Shown here: positions 26,144 to 37,954 of the stretch, piece by piece
Position numbering within the stretch: position 1 is the stretch's first letter
Layout of the letters: each line of letters opens with the position of its first letter
Assembly: GCF_019703515.2 (NCBI RefSeq)
Contig: NC_059382.1
Location: forward strand, 10,984,001 to 11,048,000
DNA: 64,000 nt
Direction of reading: 5' to 3'
Source: Myxocyprinus asiaticus
Lineage: Eukaryota > Chordata > Actinopteri > Cypriniformes > Catostomidae
Notes under the pieces: generated by a model
The model's input: the letters and a program-made list of their open reading frames with translations, nothing else
Databases searched by the model: none
What the model was told of the DNA's origin: nothing
Position numbers and translations under genes: made by a program

Positions 26144-29100
26144 GTATGTTTTAAATGCCTCAAACTAAAATTACCAATTCTGGAACGTTCCTTCATTCCA
26201 TATCTTTAAATTTTTTTTTTTAGCTCATTTAATCTGGTATAAGGTAATTCTAGCTTGCTATTTAATTTACACTAGCCAAACTTTGAGAAAGCATTACTCT
26301 ATTGAACAACATAAACAATTTCATCAACCAAATTTCCCTACATGACCATACTTTTTTTAAACAAAGTATCCATCTCCACAGATCAAAGGCCAACATACCA
26401 ATACTTTCAAATGCAATGGAAGGAAGAATTTTGATGATGCTCTTTTCACCATTGATATATTTGTTGGTGTGCTTCCTGCCAAGAAAGAGAACGTATCTCT
26501 CAAACTGCCTTATCATAAATTTATCATGACAACAAACTAGTTAATGACTGATTGAATGGGGTAGAGAAATCAGGTAAATAGTCAATCAAGTATCTTTTAA
26601 TCTCACATAAGCATCTTCTCTTCTTTAGTCAGGCGGTTGATATACCTGCCCATAGAGTGGTACACAAGGGCATTGCATGGCAGGGATTTGGGTTTCTGGC
26701 AGCGCCATGTTTCTCCAGTACGGGGATCCTTGTATTCACAGCAGCAGTCTCCAGTTCCCATCCTCTCCAGTCCATTCTTGTCCCACTTCACATTACACTT
26801 CACTTCCTCACTCAGCCTGATCCCATTTGGTTCTGGCCCCTCATAATATCCATTGAAAAACACTCTGTCAGAGTCAGTGTCTCTGTGACACCTCAGGACC
26901 TGCACAGCTTCACTGGAGTGGATAAGACGTATAGCCACCTGTGCCTCACCAACCCATGGCAGGAAGAAACGCACAGAGTAGGAACCATTGTTCAGGTCCA
27001 CCACCTCCCCAAACACACTGGCCTGTAATGGAGAAAAAATAATTTTACCATGAATTAGATTGTAAAGATTGATTGGGGAAAAAAAGACTTAAATATTGAT
27101 CTGTTTCTCACCCACACCTATCATATCGCTTCAGAAGACAATGATTAAACAAGGGGTTTTCAAAGTGTTAAACAGTAAGCCCCTGTGACATGTTTCTGGT
27201 CAGTCTCGGGGGAAAGGAGGAAGCGGGAACCAGCTTACACACTTTAGTGATATTTAATTTCTGACGCTTTTCAGCGTATCCACAAACAGACACTCAAATG
27301 CACAATAAACATAAATCAATGCATTCTCAATGCAGGCAGCGTCGTCATTGCTTTTTGACTAATGTACAGCACGGAGCGCTCCTCCCCCTCCACCATCTGG
27401 GACAGTACCGCTCCCAACCCCCTGTTCAATGCGTCCGAATGCAAGATAAAAGGGAGAGAGGAGTCAGGAGGGTGCAATAACGGCCCACTGTAAATGGCAG
27501 CTTTCACCTGTGTGAGCACCTGCTGACATGGCTCCATCCACTGGACTGGAACTGGTGCCCCCTTTTTTGTAAGATCAGTCAGCGGCCTGGTGACGGTCGA
27601 ATAGTTGGGCACAAACCTACGATAATAGCAGCCAGCCCCAGGAACTGTCTCACTTCCTTTTTGGTCTTAGGTCTTGGGCAGGCTGCAATCACTGCGGTAT
27701 TATCAATTTGGGGCTGCACCTGCCCATGACCCAAGTGGAAGCCCAGATACCGTACTTCCACCTGAGCCCAAGCCGTCGCTTTTAGGAACCAAAACCACCT
27801 GGCTGGCACAGTCACTGTGGGATTCTTCTATTACACCCATATCTAGCATGGCCTTCAATCCTTCCCGTACCACATCTTTTTTGTGTTCGGGTAATCGGTA
27901 GGGACGACTGCATACCACTACCCCTGGGGTCATTTTGATATGGTGCTCTATGAGATTCGTATGACCGGGGAGAGGCGAGAACATGTCGGAGAACTCTCCT
28001 TGCAACCTGGCAACCTCTGTAACTTGGGATGGTGAGAGGTGGTCTCCACAAGTGACTGGGGTGACTCGATCAGTGGCTTGTATGTTCACCTCTGGCCCGA
28101 GCTCCTCCCTCTGGAACCACCATCGCCAAAGTCATGGGAACCGCCTCTCTCCATGGCTTTAGGAGGTTGAGGTGGTAAATCTGACGTGCTCCGCCACTAT
28201 CCATTTGTTTCACCTCATAATCGATTTCCCCAACTCACCATGTGACCTCAAAGGGGCCTTGCCACTTGGCGAGTAATTTAGAGCTCAATGTGGGGAGCAA
28301 TACAAGGACTTTATCTCCCGGTGTAAATTCCCGTAGTCGAGTACCCTATTATACAGCTGTCTTTGACGTTCTTGAGCCTGGAGCAAATTCTCCTGTGTTA
28401 GATGCCCCAGTGTGTGGAGTTTTGCTCTCAGGTCAAGAACGTATTGAAATTAGTTTTTACTGTTTGAAGGTCCCTCCTCCCAATTTTCCCATAGGACGTT
28501 GAGCACGCCGCACGGTCGGCGCCCATACAATAATTTGAATGGGAACACCCTGTGGAGGCTTACGGGACCTCTCGAACTTCAAATAATAGGGGCTCGAGCC
28601 ACTTGTCCCAATTCCGAGCATCCTTGTGCACAAACTTACGAATCATAATCTTTAGGGTCTGATTTTGATTGTCCGTTTTGTGGTGGTAAACACTTGTACG
28701 AATTGATTTAATCCCCAATAATTCGTCCAGTTCGCATAATGTGCATGACATGAACATAGTGTCCTGATAAGTGAGGATTTCTTTCGGAATCCCACTTGGG
28801 AGATAATTCTGAAGAGTGCCTCCGCAACACTCCGTGCTAAGATATTGCACAGAGGCACTGCTTCTGGACATCGCGTTGCGTAGTCCACCAGAACCAACAC
28901 AAAGCGATGCCCGCATGCCGTCTTTTCTAATGGCCCAACGAGGTACATACCAATTCTTTCGAAGGGAACCTCGATCAACGGAAAGGGGCACAATGGAGCT
29001 CTTGGGGTGGCCGGCGGATTCACCAGCTGACATTCACGGCATCTCCACGAATGCCAAGCCAATAGAAATGGGCCATTAGATGGTTTAGTGTTTTTTCCTG

Positions 29101-29967
29101 CCCTAAGTGACCCTCCATCAGATTATAATGAGCCATCTCGAATAACATTTCCCCACAGCTCTGCGGTATTAACAGTTAGGTTGTATCCTCCTTTGTCTGA
29201 GTGTTCTGCATCACTCTATTCAACCTATCTTTGATAATCTAAAAATATGGGTATGAGAGTGCAATGTCTGGCTGGAGGTGTTGACCAACAATCAATTTCA
29301 CTTGGTCGAAGGCGTGCCTAAGGGTTTCGTCTCGCGTCTGCTCCAGAGGGAAATCCCTTACAGGGAGCTCTCTAAGGGCTGGGGAAGCCGAGACTTCCCC
29401 CTCCCTTGCATCCTCCTGACGCGGAGCTGACATAGGCAGCCCCGGCTCTGCCTCCCCAGCCAGTGAATCGCAATCTACACACCGAGATAGTTTGTTGCAG
29501 GACCCATCCACACATATTCCCCTTAATAAAGTTGTAAATGTTGACCAATTCGTACCCAAAATTAGTGGATGGGAGAGGCGGGGACTAACTGCAGCCTCAA
29601 CACTATGCTTTTGTCCACAAAATTGAATGATGACCATCACTAAAGGGTAATCTTGAATATCCCCATGTACACACCTTACCTTCACCCACTGCATTGTACC
29701 CAAAGCCTCGGACTAAACCAAGCCTTGGTGAATGGAGGTTTGGTTAGAACCTGAATCCACCAAGGCTTAGTATGTACCCCCCTTAATACTTACAGGTATC
29801 CGGTATGCTCCAGGGTATTCACCAACCTAGGAAGGAGAGTGGAGAGAGATAGGGGGAACCAGCAGGTTGAAAGGTTCCCGGGACTGGGGAGCCAGTTTTG
29901 GGGAAACAACTTCCTGTTTCCGGGGAGTAGGAACAGGACGGGGGAAATAGGAGGGCAAGGAGGGACA

Positions 29968-30011
<44 letters not shown>

Positions 30012-31593
30012 CAGCCGAAGAGGGCTCGCCAAGTGGTCCTCAGCCAGTTGGATGGCCTCATCCAACGATGCCGGGCGGTGGCACTGGACCCATTCCGCCA
30101 TCCCTTTCTGCAGCTGGGTGATAAACTGCTCCAGTACCACCAATTCCACCACTGCCACGCCGTCACGTTCTGCTGCCAGCCGCCACCGCCGGCGGCCGAG
30201 CTCGCCAAGCATCACCGATCAAATAATGTTGTATATATATATATATACACTGTATATATACACATATATACTGTATATCCACTAAAACAGCAGTACATTA
30301 TGCCCACTTATTTGATGTTTTATCAGGTATTTACCTCTAGTGTTATATTATCAAAATTCATCATATTTCAGGTGTTGGAGCAATTCACCAATGATGATCA
30401 ATAAACTTAAATTCAGTCTGACACACTATCAATATTTCTATAAATCATATGAAACCGTATTTTGCATATTGTTTTTAATTAAAAATAGGCCTACATGTTT
30501 GCTCTTATGACAATGGGATTACTTAACTGTTTTTTTAGCCTTTACTTGTGATAATCTCGCATCACATGAGCTAGTGTCCGTCTCTATGTGAAACTTCACT
30601 TGTCACAGACACATGAAGACACCGACCCGACATCATGTTGAACTTGTAATTATGGACACGTCTGTATTTTGTTCCACATATTTTCGGATTTTCTACGCAA
30701 GTGTCGCCACATGAGTTCTCTGGTATTGTTTCTCCCTCGATATAACTCATCAACAGAGGAAGAATATTTCTATAAATAGACAGAGGCAGAGCTATGTGGC
30801 TTTATAATAGATTTGCGAGTGAACAGGACGTGCACACGCAAAATCAGGGAGATTTCACAGAGCAGCTTATATTTGAGAGCGCAAATCCAGTTTTGTGCAA
30901 GAGCAAATGAAATCCACTTGCGAGTGGAAAGATTTGTGCTTGCGCAATCAGTACATTGATGCCCTCTCAACATTTACCAGTATTATAACGCTAGAGCTAT
31001 GGTCTGTTAAACTAGAATATGGTCTGTTAAGCTATTAATTTTTCTTCACAATACATTTTTATAGTGTTTATTTATCTTTTGATTTTGCTTGCTGAATTTA
31101 TCATCATTCTCCACACCTCCCCTGACATCCTCTGGTGCCTCCCAGTTTGAAAACTGTGAGATTAAACCACTGGAGTCGTATGGATTAATTCTATGCTGCC
31201 TTTATGTGCTTTTTAGAACTTCAAGAAAAAAATGCATTTATGAAGTACCTTAGTTGCAGACGAGAACAGCTTGGCTTGAAAGAAGTCCCCTCCATAACGT
31301 TTGGGTTTGTTGTTAAAATCCCTCGCATGCACACTAACAAAAAGCTCCTCCCCTATTTGGTAGCTCTCTCTCAGGTCATGGATGATGAATGTGGAGTGGA
31401 CTGGACTAGTACTGAGGGACACATGTGTGACAGATCTGTCTGGTTCAGCCCAGTAGAGAGCCTGCTGTAAATTGGAGTACTTGTCTAAACTGTCTGTGGT
31501 GTTTGTAGAGTTGTGGAGGATTGGAATGTGCTGACACAAAAAACTGGCTGGAGATGGTTTCTTCTTTTCATTACACAAATAAGACCATACAAC
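24976..31593 (-). CDS. NXPE family member 3-like gene, copy 2 (5' end not found)
   Basis: Tandem paralogue of the gene at 9684-16297. Coding exons in transcript order: 31593-31249, 27022-26607, 26508-26399, 26001-25798, 25619-25288 and 25170-24976. All splice borders are conserved and the frame is open for 533 codons plus stop. Relative to copy 1 it has a 63-bp in-frame deletion (21 residues) near the N-terminus. It also has a 6-bp in-frame deletion in the PC-esterase exon, where PHFTTYP becomes PHTYP. The GDS block and the IHPGP motif are intact. Both indels keep the frame, which suggests a functional protein. Its 5' region is cut by the duplication edge and the hAT-like element at 31638, so it may lack the native first exon and promoter. 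Confidence 0.85.
26070..26142. repeat. (TA)n microsatellite
   Basis: Long TA array in an NXPE intron of copy 2. It is much shorter in copy 1. Confidence 0.9.
27316..30215 (-). mobile_element. Gmr1-like Ty3/gypsy retrotransposon remnant, copy 2
   Basis: Same broken element as at 11962-14866, in the homologous NXPE intron. Parts: gag-like 30215-29790, protease 29703-29239, integrase about 29200-28560, integrase end plus RT start 28265-27703, RT tail and RNase H 27815-27316. It shares the gag-protease stop, the deleted RT core and the missing LTRs with copy 1, showing insertion and decay before duplication. It has an extra deletion of about 22 bp near 29041 that removes part of the integrase zinc-finger cysteines. 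It also has a longer (GA)n run in gag near 29970-30010. Confidence 0.85.
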
Positions 31594-31637
31594 CTACAAA
31601 CACAAGATAAATGGTTATTAATCAACACTTCTGCCAG

Positions 31638-33198
31638 CAGTGGCGATTTTAGGGGATGGCCTGTGGTGGCCTGGGCCACCTCTGAAATCTCATTGGCCAC
31701 CCTGTGGCCACCCCAGAAATGATTGGTAGTTCATCATGTTCATCAACACAAGAACGAAGAACCAAAAGAAACACCTGTCAATCAAAGATGACATCTCAGG
31801 TCATTTGTTGATTTAGAGCCACACTGACCCAGGGTCAGTTTTATATTTCTGACCATTATAGTAGTGGTGGGACTGAAGCTGTGTGAGCTGATCTTTGATC
31901 AGTGGGGGGAGGGGCAGGCCGCAGGTGGCCAGGCAGGTGCTGCAGGTCGTGGGCAGCGGGCGCCAGGTCTGGAGTATAATGGTCGGTCAGAAGCACGAAG
32001 CTGACACGAGCTAGCGTCTACCTCCAACTTCCAATGAGTTGACGACGTCGATTTGTGGTCAAAAAGAAAGCTGTTATTTGAGAGGTATGTTCATCTAATC
32101 TAACGTTTAATTTATCCCGAATTTCCATGTGAATGTGAAAAAAATTTTCACTGTTACAGTAGCTAGGTTAAAGAGTAAGCTAGACCCTACACCACATTCA
32201 GCATGTTATCTTTATATTGACATGAAATATGAAATGCCACGTTTTCTGATGTAATGACGGAGGTGTGTAAAGCGTTTTACAGATGTATGTTCAATAGCTA
32301 AAGTTATATATATGGCTAACCTGTGTGTGAAATGGAAGGGTTTGTGCTGTGACTGTACTTTAAATCTTTACATGAGTTATTTATGAGCTCTTTATGTGTA
32401 TTATTGGTCAGTCAGACCAATAAAATCTTCAAAGTTTTTATACCTTATTTGACATTTTAAATATGCAGAGGCAGGGCAAATTGCACTTAAATGCCGCAAA
32501 TGATTTGACTAACTATTTTATTTGGTAATATTCAAAGTAATTGAAGCTATCAGAACATGTGGAAAATAAACCTGAGTAGACACTGTAAATAGAGTTTTGT
32601 TTTTTACTGTATTCAGAGATCAATCTGCAATTTTGGGGTTTCCAGACAGACACCTATAAGCCCTCGTAGCCAATTTCACACACTGATTTGTACCCAATTT
32701 AACAATATTTCTGCTGGACAGTGCAGTTATAGCTAATAAATGAATGAATAATTGATTGAATGATTGATTGAATTGCGCCTCAATCAGTTATCACCTGTAC
32801 TTGTATCTTTTTATGATTATACACTATACCTGATGTTATACGCAGATTAATTCTCTACAATGACAATAGCTCTTAAAAATGTGTAACTGACTTTTAAAAA
32901 TGGATGTTATGTTAAAATAACCAGAGATTCCCAGAAACTGTAATAGGTTGAAATAGAACAGTAATAGAAAACTGTCAAATGTCAAAACAGTCTGATATTG
33001 AATACAAGTGAAAGTGAATGCTAACATTAGTTTAAGAATTCATTTATTCTACATGTGTAGATGTTGAAGCAAAGCAATGCGATATTTACACATTTTGATC
33101 ATGTGCCATTCATAAAGGTTCTCCTGGTATCGCCACCCCACACTAGGTCTGTGCCCCATCTTGGCCACCCCAGTAAAAATGTCCTGGATACGCCACTG
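31638..33198. mobile_element. Decayed hAT-like transposon at duplication edge
   Basis: The left end begins CAGTGGCGATTTTAGG. The right end finishes GTCCTGGATACGCCACTG, giving CAGTGGCG/CGCCACTG terminal inverted repeats. Subterminal GGCCACC motifs appear at both ends. No 8-bp target duplication is evident and no transposase frame is visible. The left end coincides exactly with the point where homology between the two duplication copies stops. Confidence 0.6.
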
Positions 33199-33437
33199 GA
33201 GGTCTGCGCTCCGCAATATTGAGGGAAGCCCGGTTGTTGCACGCGTGCGTCAGAGAGAAGAGCAGATCATTAGCGCGAGTTTGTTCCGTTACACTCATGC
33301 GAAAGTGCAGATGAGGCCTTTAGCTGTTTGCGAGATTAACATTAAATCTGCTTTGGCAGTCCTAAATAGGCTATCACTTGGGCGGCCGCTGAAATATCTT
33401 CAATGGGAGAAACATGGCATTGTTCTTTCCCTGCTGT

Positions 33438-33602
33438 CCGCGACCCAGTCCGAATAGACCTGCGACCCATCACTTGAGGTTACCCCAAGTGACTCTACCC
33501 TCCCTAGCAACCGGGCCAATTTGGTTGCTTAGGAGACCAGGCTGGAGTCACTCAGCACGCCCTGGATTCGAACTCGCAACTCCAGGTGTGGTAATCAGCG
33601 TC
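33438..33602 (-). mobile_element. tRNA-derived SINE (minus orientation, 5'-truncated)
   Basis: On the minus strand the sequence contains a Pol III B box (GAGTTCGAATCC). The body that follows is shared with the SINE at 47312-47506: GACTCCAGCCTGGTCTCC, then AAGCAACCAAATTGG. The A-box end is missing here. This is a common cyprinid SINE type. Confidence 0.75.
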
Positions 33603-33649
33603 CCAGGCTTCCACCTCACAAGTGACTTACACTTTGAATATGTTGTAAG

Positions 33650-33873
33650 CAAGACCAAAGGAAAAGGAAAACAAACAACCCAAAAAGCCAAGAAGGAAGA
33701 GTCATGTGTGGTTTGTATGCAGCAATATGGACACACAGAGGACCCTAAAAAAGCAGAGGAATGGACCTCGTGTTATCTGTCAGCGATGGTTTCATGACTC
33801 CTGTGGAGTAGATAATGGGGTCATTGATGATGACACCTCCTTCACCTGCACGGACTGTCTGTTTTTCATCTGA
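33650..33873 (+). pseudogene. PHD-type zinc-finger relic with frameshift
   Basis: A basic stretch (KTKGKGKQTTQKAKKEE) leads into CVVCMQQYG, then EEWTSC. After a frame change near 33775 it continues CQRWFHDSCG, then SFTCTDC and a TGA. The Cys/His spacing fits a PHD finger (C4HC3), which often ends fish DDE transposase-derived ORFs. Only this tail is visible. It is probably a transposon-derived pseudogene, and the parent family is not identified. Confidence 0.55.
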
Positions 33874-34728
33874 TGGATCGCGGGTAATTTTTGCCTCAAT
33901 TAAATGTGTTCATCAAACAGTTTATTGGGGGTTTGGGACAGTTCACCCAAATGTAAAAAAAAAAAAAAAAAAAGGTTTACATATTTTTTTTTAATGAATT
34001 TTGGACCTGAAGCATTTTTTTACTTCAGTTAAATGTATTCAATGAATTTTTGACTTCAAGCCTTTTTTACCTCAATTAAATGTTAAATTAAATTTGGGGG
34101 GAGAGAATTAAGGGAGGGAGTGGGAGGGAAGGGGTTGTTGTGACAGTGAGGAAAGGCAGCTTTATACTGTATGAATTGTGGACGGATTTATAAACCTTCA
34201 GTATAAAGTTTAACAGAAATTAACATGGAGTCTTAATTCATAATGATGAACAGAAAAAGGAAATATTGTATGTGAAATTATATCAAAGTATGAATTAAAT
34301 TGTGCAGTAAATATGCTTACACTAGCCTAAATCAATGATAAGATGTGCTGTCCCAATCACCCAAAGGTCGTGTCCCAATCACCCATATGTAAAAAAAAAA
34401 AAAGGTTTTGGGTCAGTTTACATAAAAGGGACTTTTAATATGACATAACCTTCTTTCCTCCTCAAATGGATAGGTAACATCTTCAGTATTACAGAAATGT
34501 ATCATGTGTTGGGCCAATGGTTTTAATTTATGGCAAGAAAGCTTACACAAGGTGGAAGTTCAAAAACTGTCCCAATCACACTTAATTCAAAATTGTACAG
34601 CCTCAGTTAATAATGCAAGTGGACCGTAATATACTACAATAGGCTATGTCTTTGCAATGCAAACAACAACACCGTACACTAAAAACATAAAACGAGGATT
34701 CAATAATTATTGTGATAAAACATACCCT

Positions 34729-35115
34729 TTATGGCCAAAAGTTTGTGGACACCATATGTGCTTGATGAACATTTGATTTCAAAACCTTAGGCATCAATTT
34801 CCTCCTTTGCTCTAATAACAGCTTCCACTCTTTTGGGAAGGCTTTCCACTATACTGTATGTAGTAACATGGCTGCAGGGATTTGCTCTAATTCAGACACA
34901 AGGCTATCAGTGACGTCAGGAACTGATGTTGGTCGATAGGGCCTGACTTACAGTTGCTGTTCCAGTTCACCCCAGAAGTTATCAGTGGGGTTCAGGTCTG
35001 GGCTTTGTGCAGGCCAGTTAATTTCTTCCACGCCAGACACAGTAAACCATTTCTTTATGGACCTCACTTTGTTCACAGGGGCATTGTCATGCTGGAACTT
35101 TTGGCCATATAGTGT
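34729..35115 (-). mobile_element. Tc1/mariner-like element relic
   Basis: The ends carry the inverted motif ATGGCCAAAAGTT / AACTTTTGGCCAT. On the minus strand the middle reads NWPAQSPDLNPTDNFWGELE, the conserved third-catalytic-residue region of Tc1 transposases, with the expected glutamate changed. The element is short and internally deleted. Confidence 0.65.
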
Positions 35116-37844
35116 ACTTTATTAAACATGAAACAAATATGCTTAAATGTGAGGGAATGTATAGGTTTAATGAGTTTAGTTGGGTGGAATGATAATCCAC
35201 GGGGCTACGACATGAAGCGTGACAGAAAACAGAGAAACGTTCAACTCTTTTGTCTTCCAGTGTACAGCAATGCACATCCGCTACTCAATAATGTCATCAC
35301 ACCGTCTCCGAGCAGTGCACAGAGGAGATAATTAGCACAGATGTGGTTTAAATGTGGCATTGAGCATTACAAGAACGCTTCAATTATATTCCAATGGGGG
35401 ATTAAATGCAGTTGCAAATACAGTACAAATGTGGTGACAAATGTGGTTTCATCTGAAATAAACAGAAAATATAGGTTGCATCAGAATATGTCTATTAACC
35501 TCGAACATAAATAATTACTTATAATGTATTACATCATTATTCACAGAATAAACATCAATATACAAACTGAGTATTCAGTTATAACAAGAAAATAAGCATA
35601 CGTCACTTATAACGAGTATAAAAGAATAAACTTGCATTCATTTACGCGGAGAAAACGAAAGTGAAAGCAAATCCGGAATGGTGGAAACTGTCATCAACTA
35701 GCGTCATACAAAATAAAGGTGTCATAATAAAAGTCCTCCACGTGTACACATGGGGAATTTAGAACACTCAAGCCATCTTTACAAAGCAAAGGTGGCAAAG
35801 AAAATGCATCTAAAGTTCATTTACAAAGGCTGTTTAATGCTGCACAGAGCAGGCATAAATGCATTTACACTACAATAACAACTGCATAAATAATGTTATG
35901 AAATGAATGCTTTAAATATAAAATTATAGAAATAGAAACATGAAACAAACAAATATTTTAAAAGAGCAAAATGTAATATATGTACTGTACTAAAGCATAA
36001 AATTATCATAATACGTTTTTAGAGATTTAGGAAACATGCTGTTGAAATACTGTCTTCTCCGAAAACATTGCTACAGCCAGTATATTCTACTTTGAAATGT
36101 CCGTTCCAGGATGTAATTTTTGTTTGTTTTGGCCTGTGTGATCCCGCCAACTGCCCATTTCCCAATTGTATTTGGACAACCCGGGTTACCAGATTTGAAA
36201 CAAGTTAGTGGGCAAACACATCGTGCTGCAGCCATCCTTACTTGCCCTTGTCAGTTTTCTCTTTCATGTTGCGTGTCCTCAACCTGGCAACCTGCCTGGG
36301 CTTCCAGTCTGGGGAGGAGGGGCGGGGGAGACAACTCTCTCCAATATTTTGAATTTGGACTGCAGTACCCATTTTAAACGCTTGATATCAATGTTACATA
36401 TTGCTCCTTTAAATATGAAACTATATTATGAAATATGTGCTCTATCATAACAACAACAAAGTTGTTCTTTTGATACTAGGGGTTGAGGTGGGTCAGAGCA
36501 GGCTTAATTTAGTCTGGCTTTTGCGTCTTTACATAGAATTTTGAGCAGGCTTAAATCGGCTTTGTAAAGACACCTTTACATATGCATTACAAGAAGTCAG
36601 TTTCAGAAGTCATAGAAGGGCTTTAGTGATTTAGTATTAGTAAACATGTCACTGTAACTTCCCCTGACAACTTAGATACACCATAATTGTTTAACACCTG
36701 AGTAATGTTCGATTAATAAAAGCAGTAATTTTCACCACAACAAAGAGTTTTCCCTTTTATAACTTTTACTTTATAAAGTTATTGTACTTTTTACCATGAG
36801 CCAGCAGTTTCAGGGAGGTGCCTGAGAAATGTAATGTGTGAAGAAAACAAAGAAAAGTCAAAGTAAATAACATCTGTGAACAGAATCATATTTTGTGTCA
36901 TTTTTTAATCGTGCTGCAATTTTGTCAAAGTATGCGAATAAGGTAACAACAAGTGTGAAAACATACAATTGTGTTGTCAGGACAGCCTACATAAAATGCT
37001 AGCTATTATATTAGGCACAGCAAGATTAAGAATAGAAGTCGAGTGTTGTATTTTTATTTATTTATTTATTTATTTTCAAAAGTAATTTCAATCTCAGTAT
37101 GCTGTTAAACCATACATAATCTGAGATGTGATAATGTTCAGGACTTTCTGGTGGGCAAAAATGGTCTGAGTTGCTTTTAGCCAATATAAGTTCAAAATAT
37201 GCATGCAACTTTCCAGTGACAGATTTTTGACTTTGGAGTTTGAGGATTCTTCTGTGAATATAACTTTGGTGAACTATGACTGTCATCATTTACTCACCCT
37301 CATGTTGTTTCAAACCCCTATGGCTTTCTTTCTGCAGTGGAACACAAAAGGAGATGTTGAGCAGAATGTGAGAAACTTTAACTGACTGCCTAAGTTACCA
37401 TTCACTTTCATTGCATCTTTTTTCATACAATGGTAAAATGGTGGTAAATAGTGGCTGATATTGAGACTGATTATTAAAAAAAAAAAAAAAGAAAAAAAAA
37501 GAAAAATGAAAAAATATAAACACAGAGACTAAAGGTTCCTAAACAATTTAAATATAAAAATAAACAGTGTTTATAATTGTGCCTGGATGGACAGAAAAAA
37601 ATAGTTATTTTTATTATTATTGTACAACACATATAAGTTTCTTATGGCAGAAATATGATGTGTTGTTATTGTGGCTTTCTTTTCTCATTGCCTTTCCTCC
37701 AAACAGCTGCTCTCCCTGGTGAGCTTCATTGTAAACAAGATCCAGGATTCTCAGAAATCACGTGACCATGTGGATTTTGCCAGTTTTATATTTTTTTTTT
37801 TTTTTTTTTTTTTTGTTGTTGTGAGATAAAATTCAGAGGGTCAG

Positions 37845-37850
37845 TATAAA
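37845..37850 (+). promoter_or_regulatory. Putative TATA box of C4
   Basis: TATAAA lies 105 bases upstream of the C4 start codon and 3' of a long poly(T) run. The position is reasonable for a promoter with a short 5' UTR. The transcription start is not proven, and an alternative upstream promoter cannot be excluded. Confidence 0.4.
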
Positions 37851-37954
37851 GTGGGACATAGCCCTCCATAGTACAGTTCTCTCAGTTAGTACTCTTTGTA
37901 AGAGATAAGGTTAAAACTGTTCTTAATGAACTAAAGACATATCAAAACAGCAAG

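Larger units (their letters stand above)
18864..31637. repeat. Segmental tandem duplication, copy 2
   Basis: Second copy of the unit at 3216-16341, in direct orientation. It lacks most of the block that lies at 8109-9534 in copy 1. It has an extra segment at 19791-21041 that includes an inverted LINE fragment. Its right edge coincides with the left end of a hAT-like element at 31638. The long, nearly unchanged coding exons and repeats suggest a recent duplication. Confidence 0.93.
33199..37954. other. Intergenic region upstream of C4
   Basis: Contains a SINE (33438-33602), a PHD-finger relic (33650-33873), an AT-rich gene-free stretch (33880-34720) and a Tc1 relic (34729-35115). Unclassified repeat sequence near 36100-36410 ends in an ACATATTGCTCCTTTAAA motif. 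One arm of the dispersed MITE lies near 37284-37440, and poly(A)/poly(T) runs at 37473-37510 and 37790-37815. No intact gene was recognised. Confidence 0.6.

Noticed and set aside
29839..30285. 148-codon plus-strand open frame
   Set aside because: Antisense shadow of the gag relic, stretched by the (GA)n repeat that gives an Arg-Glu run.
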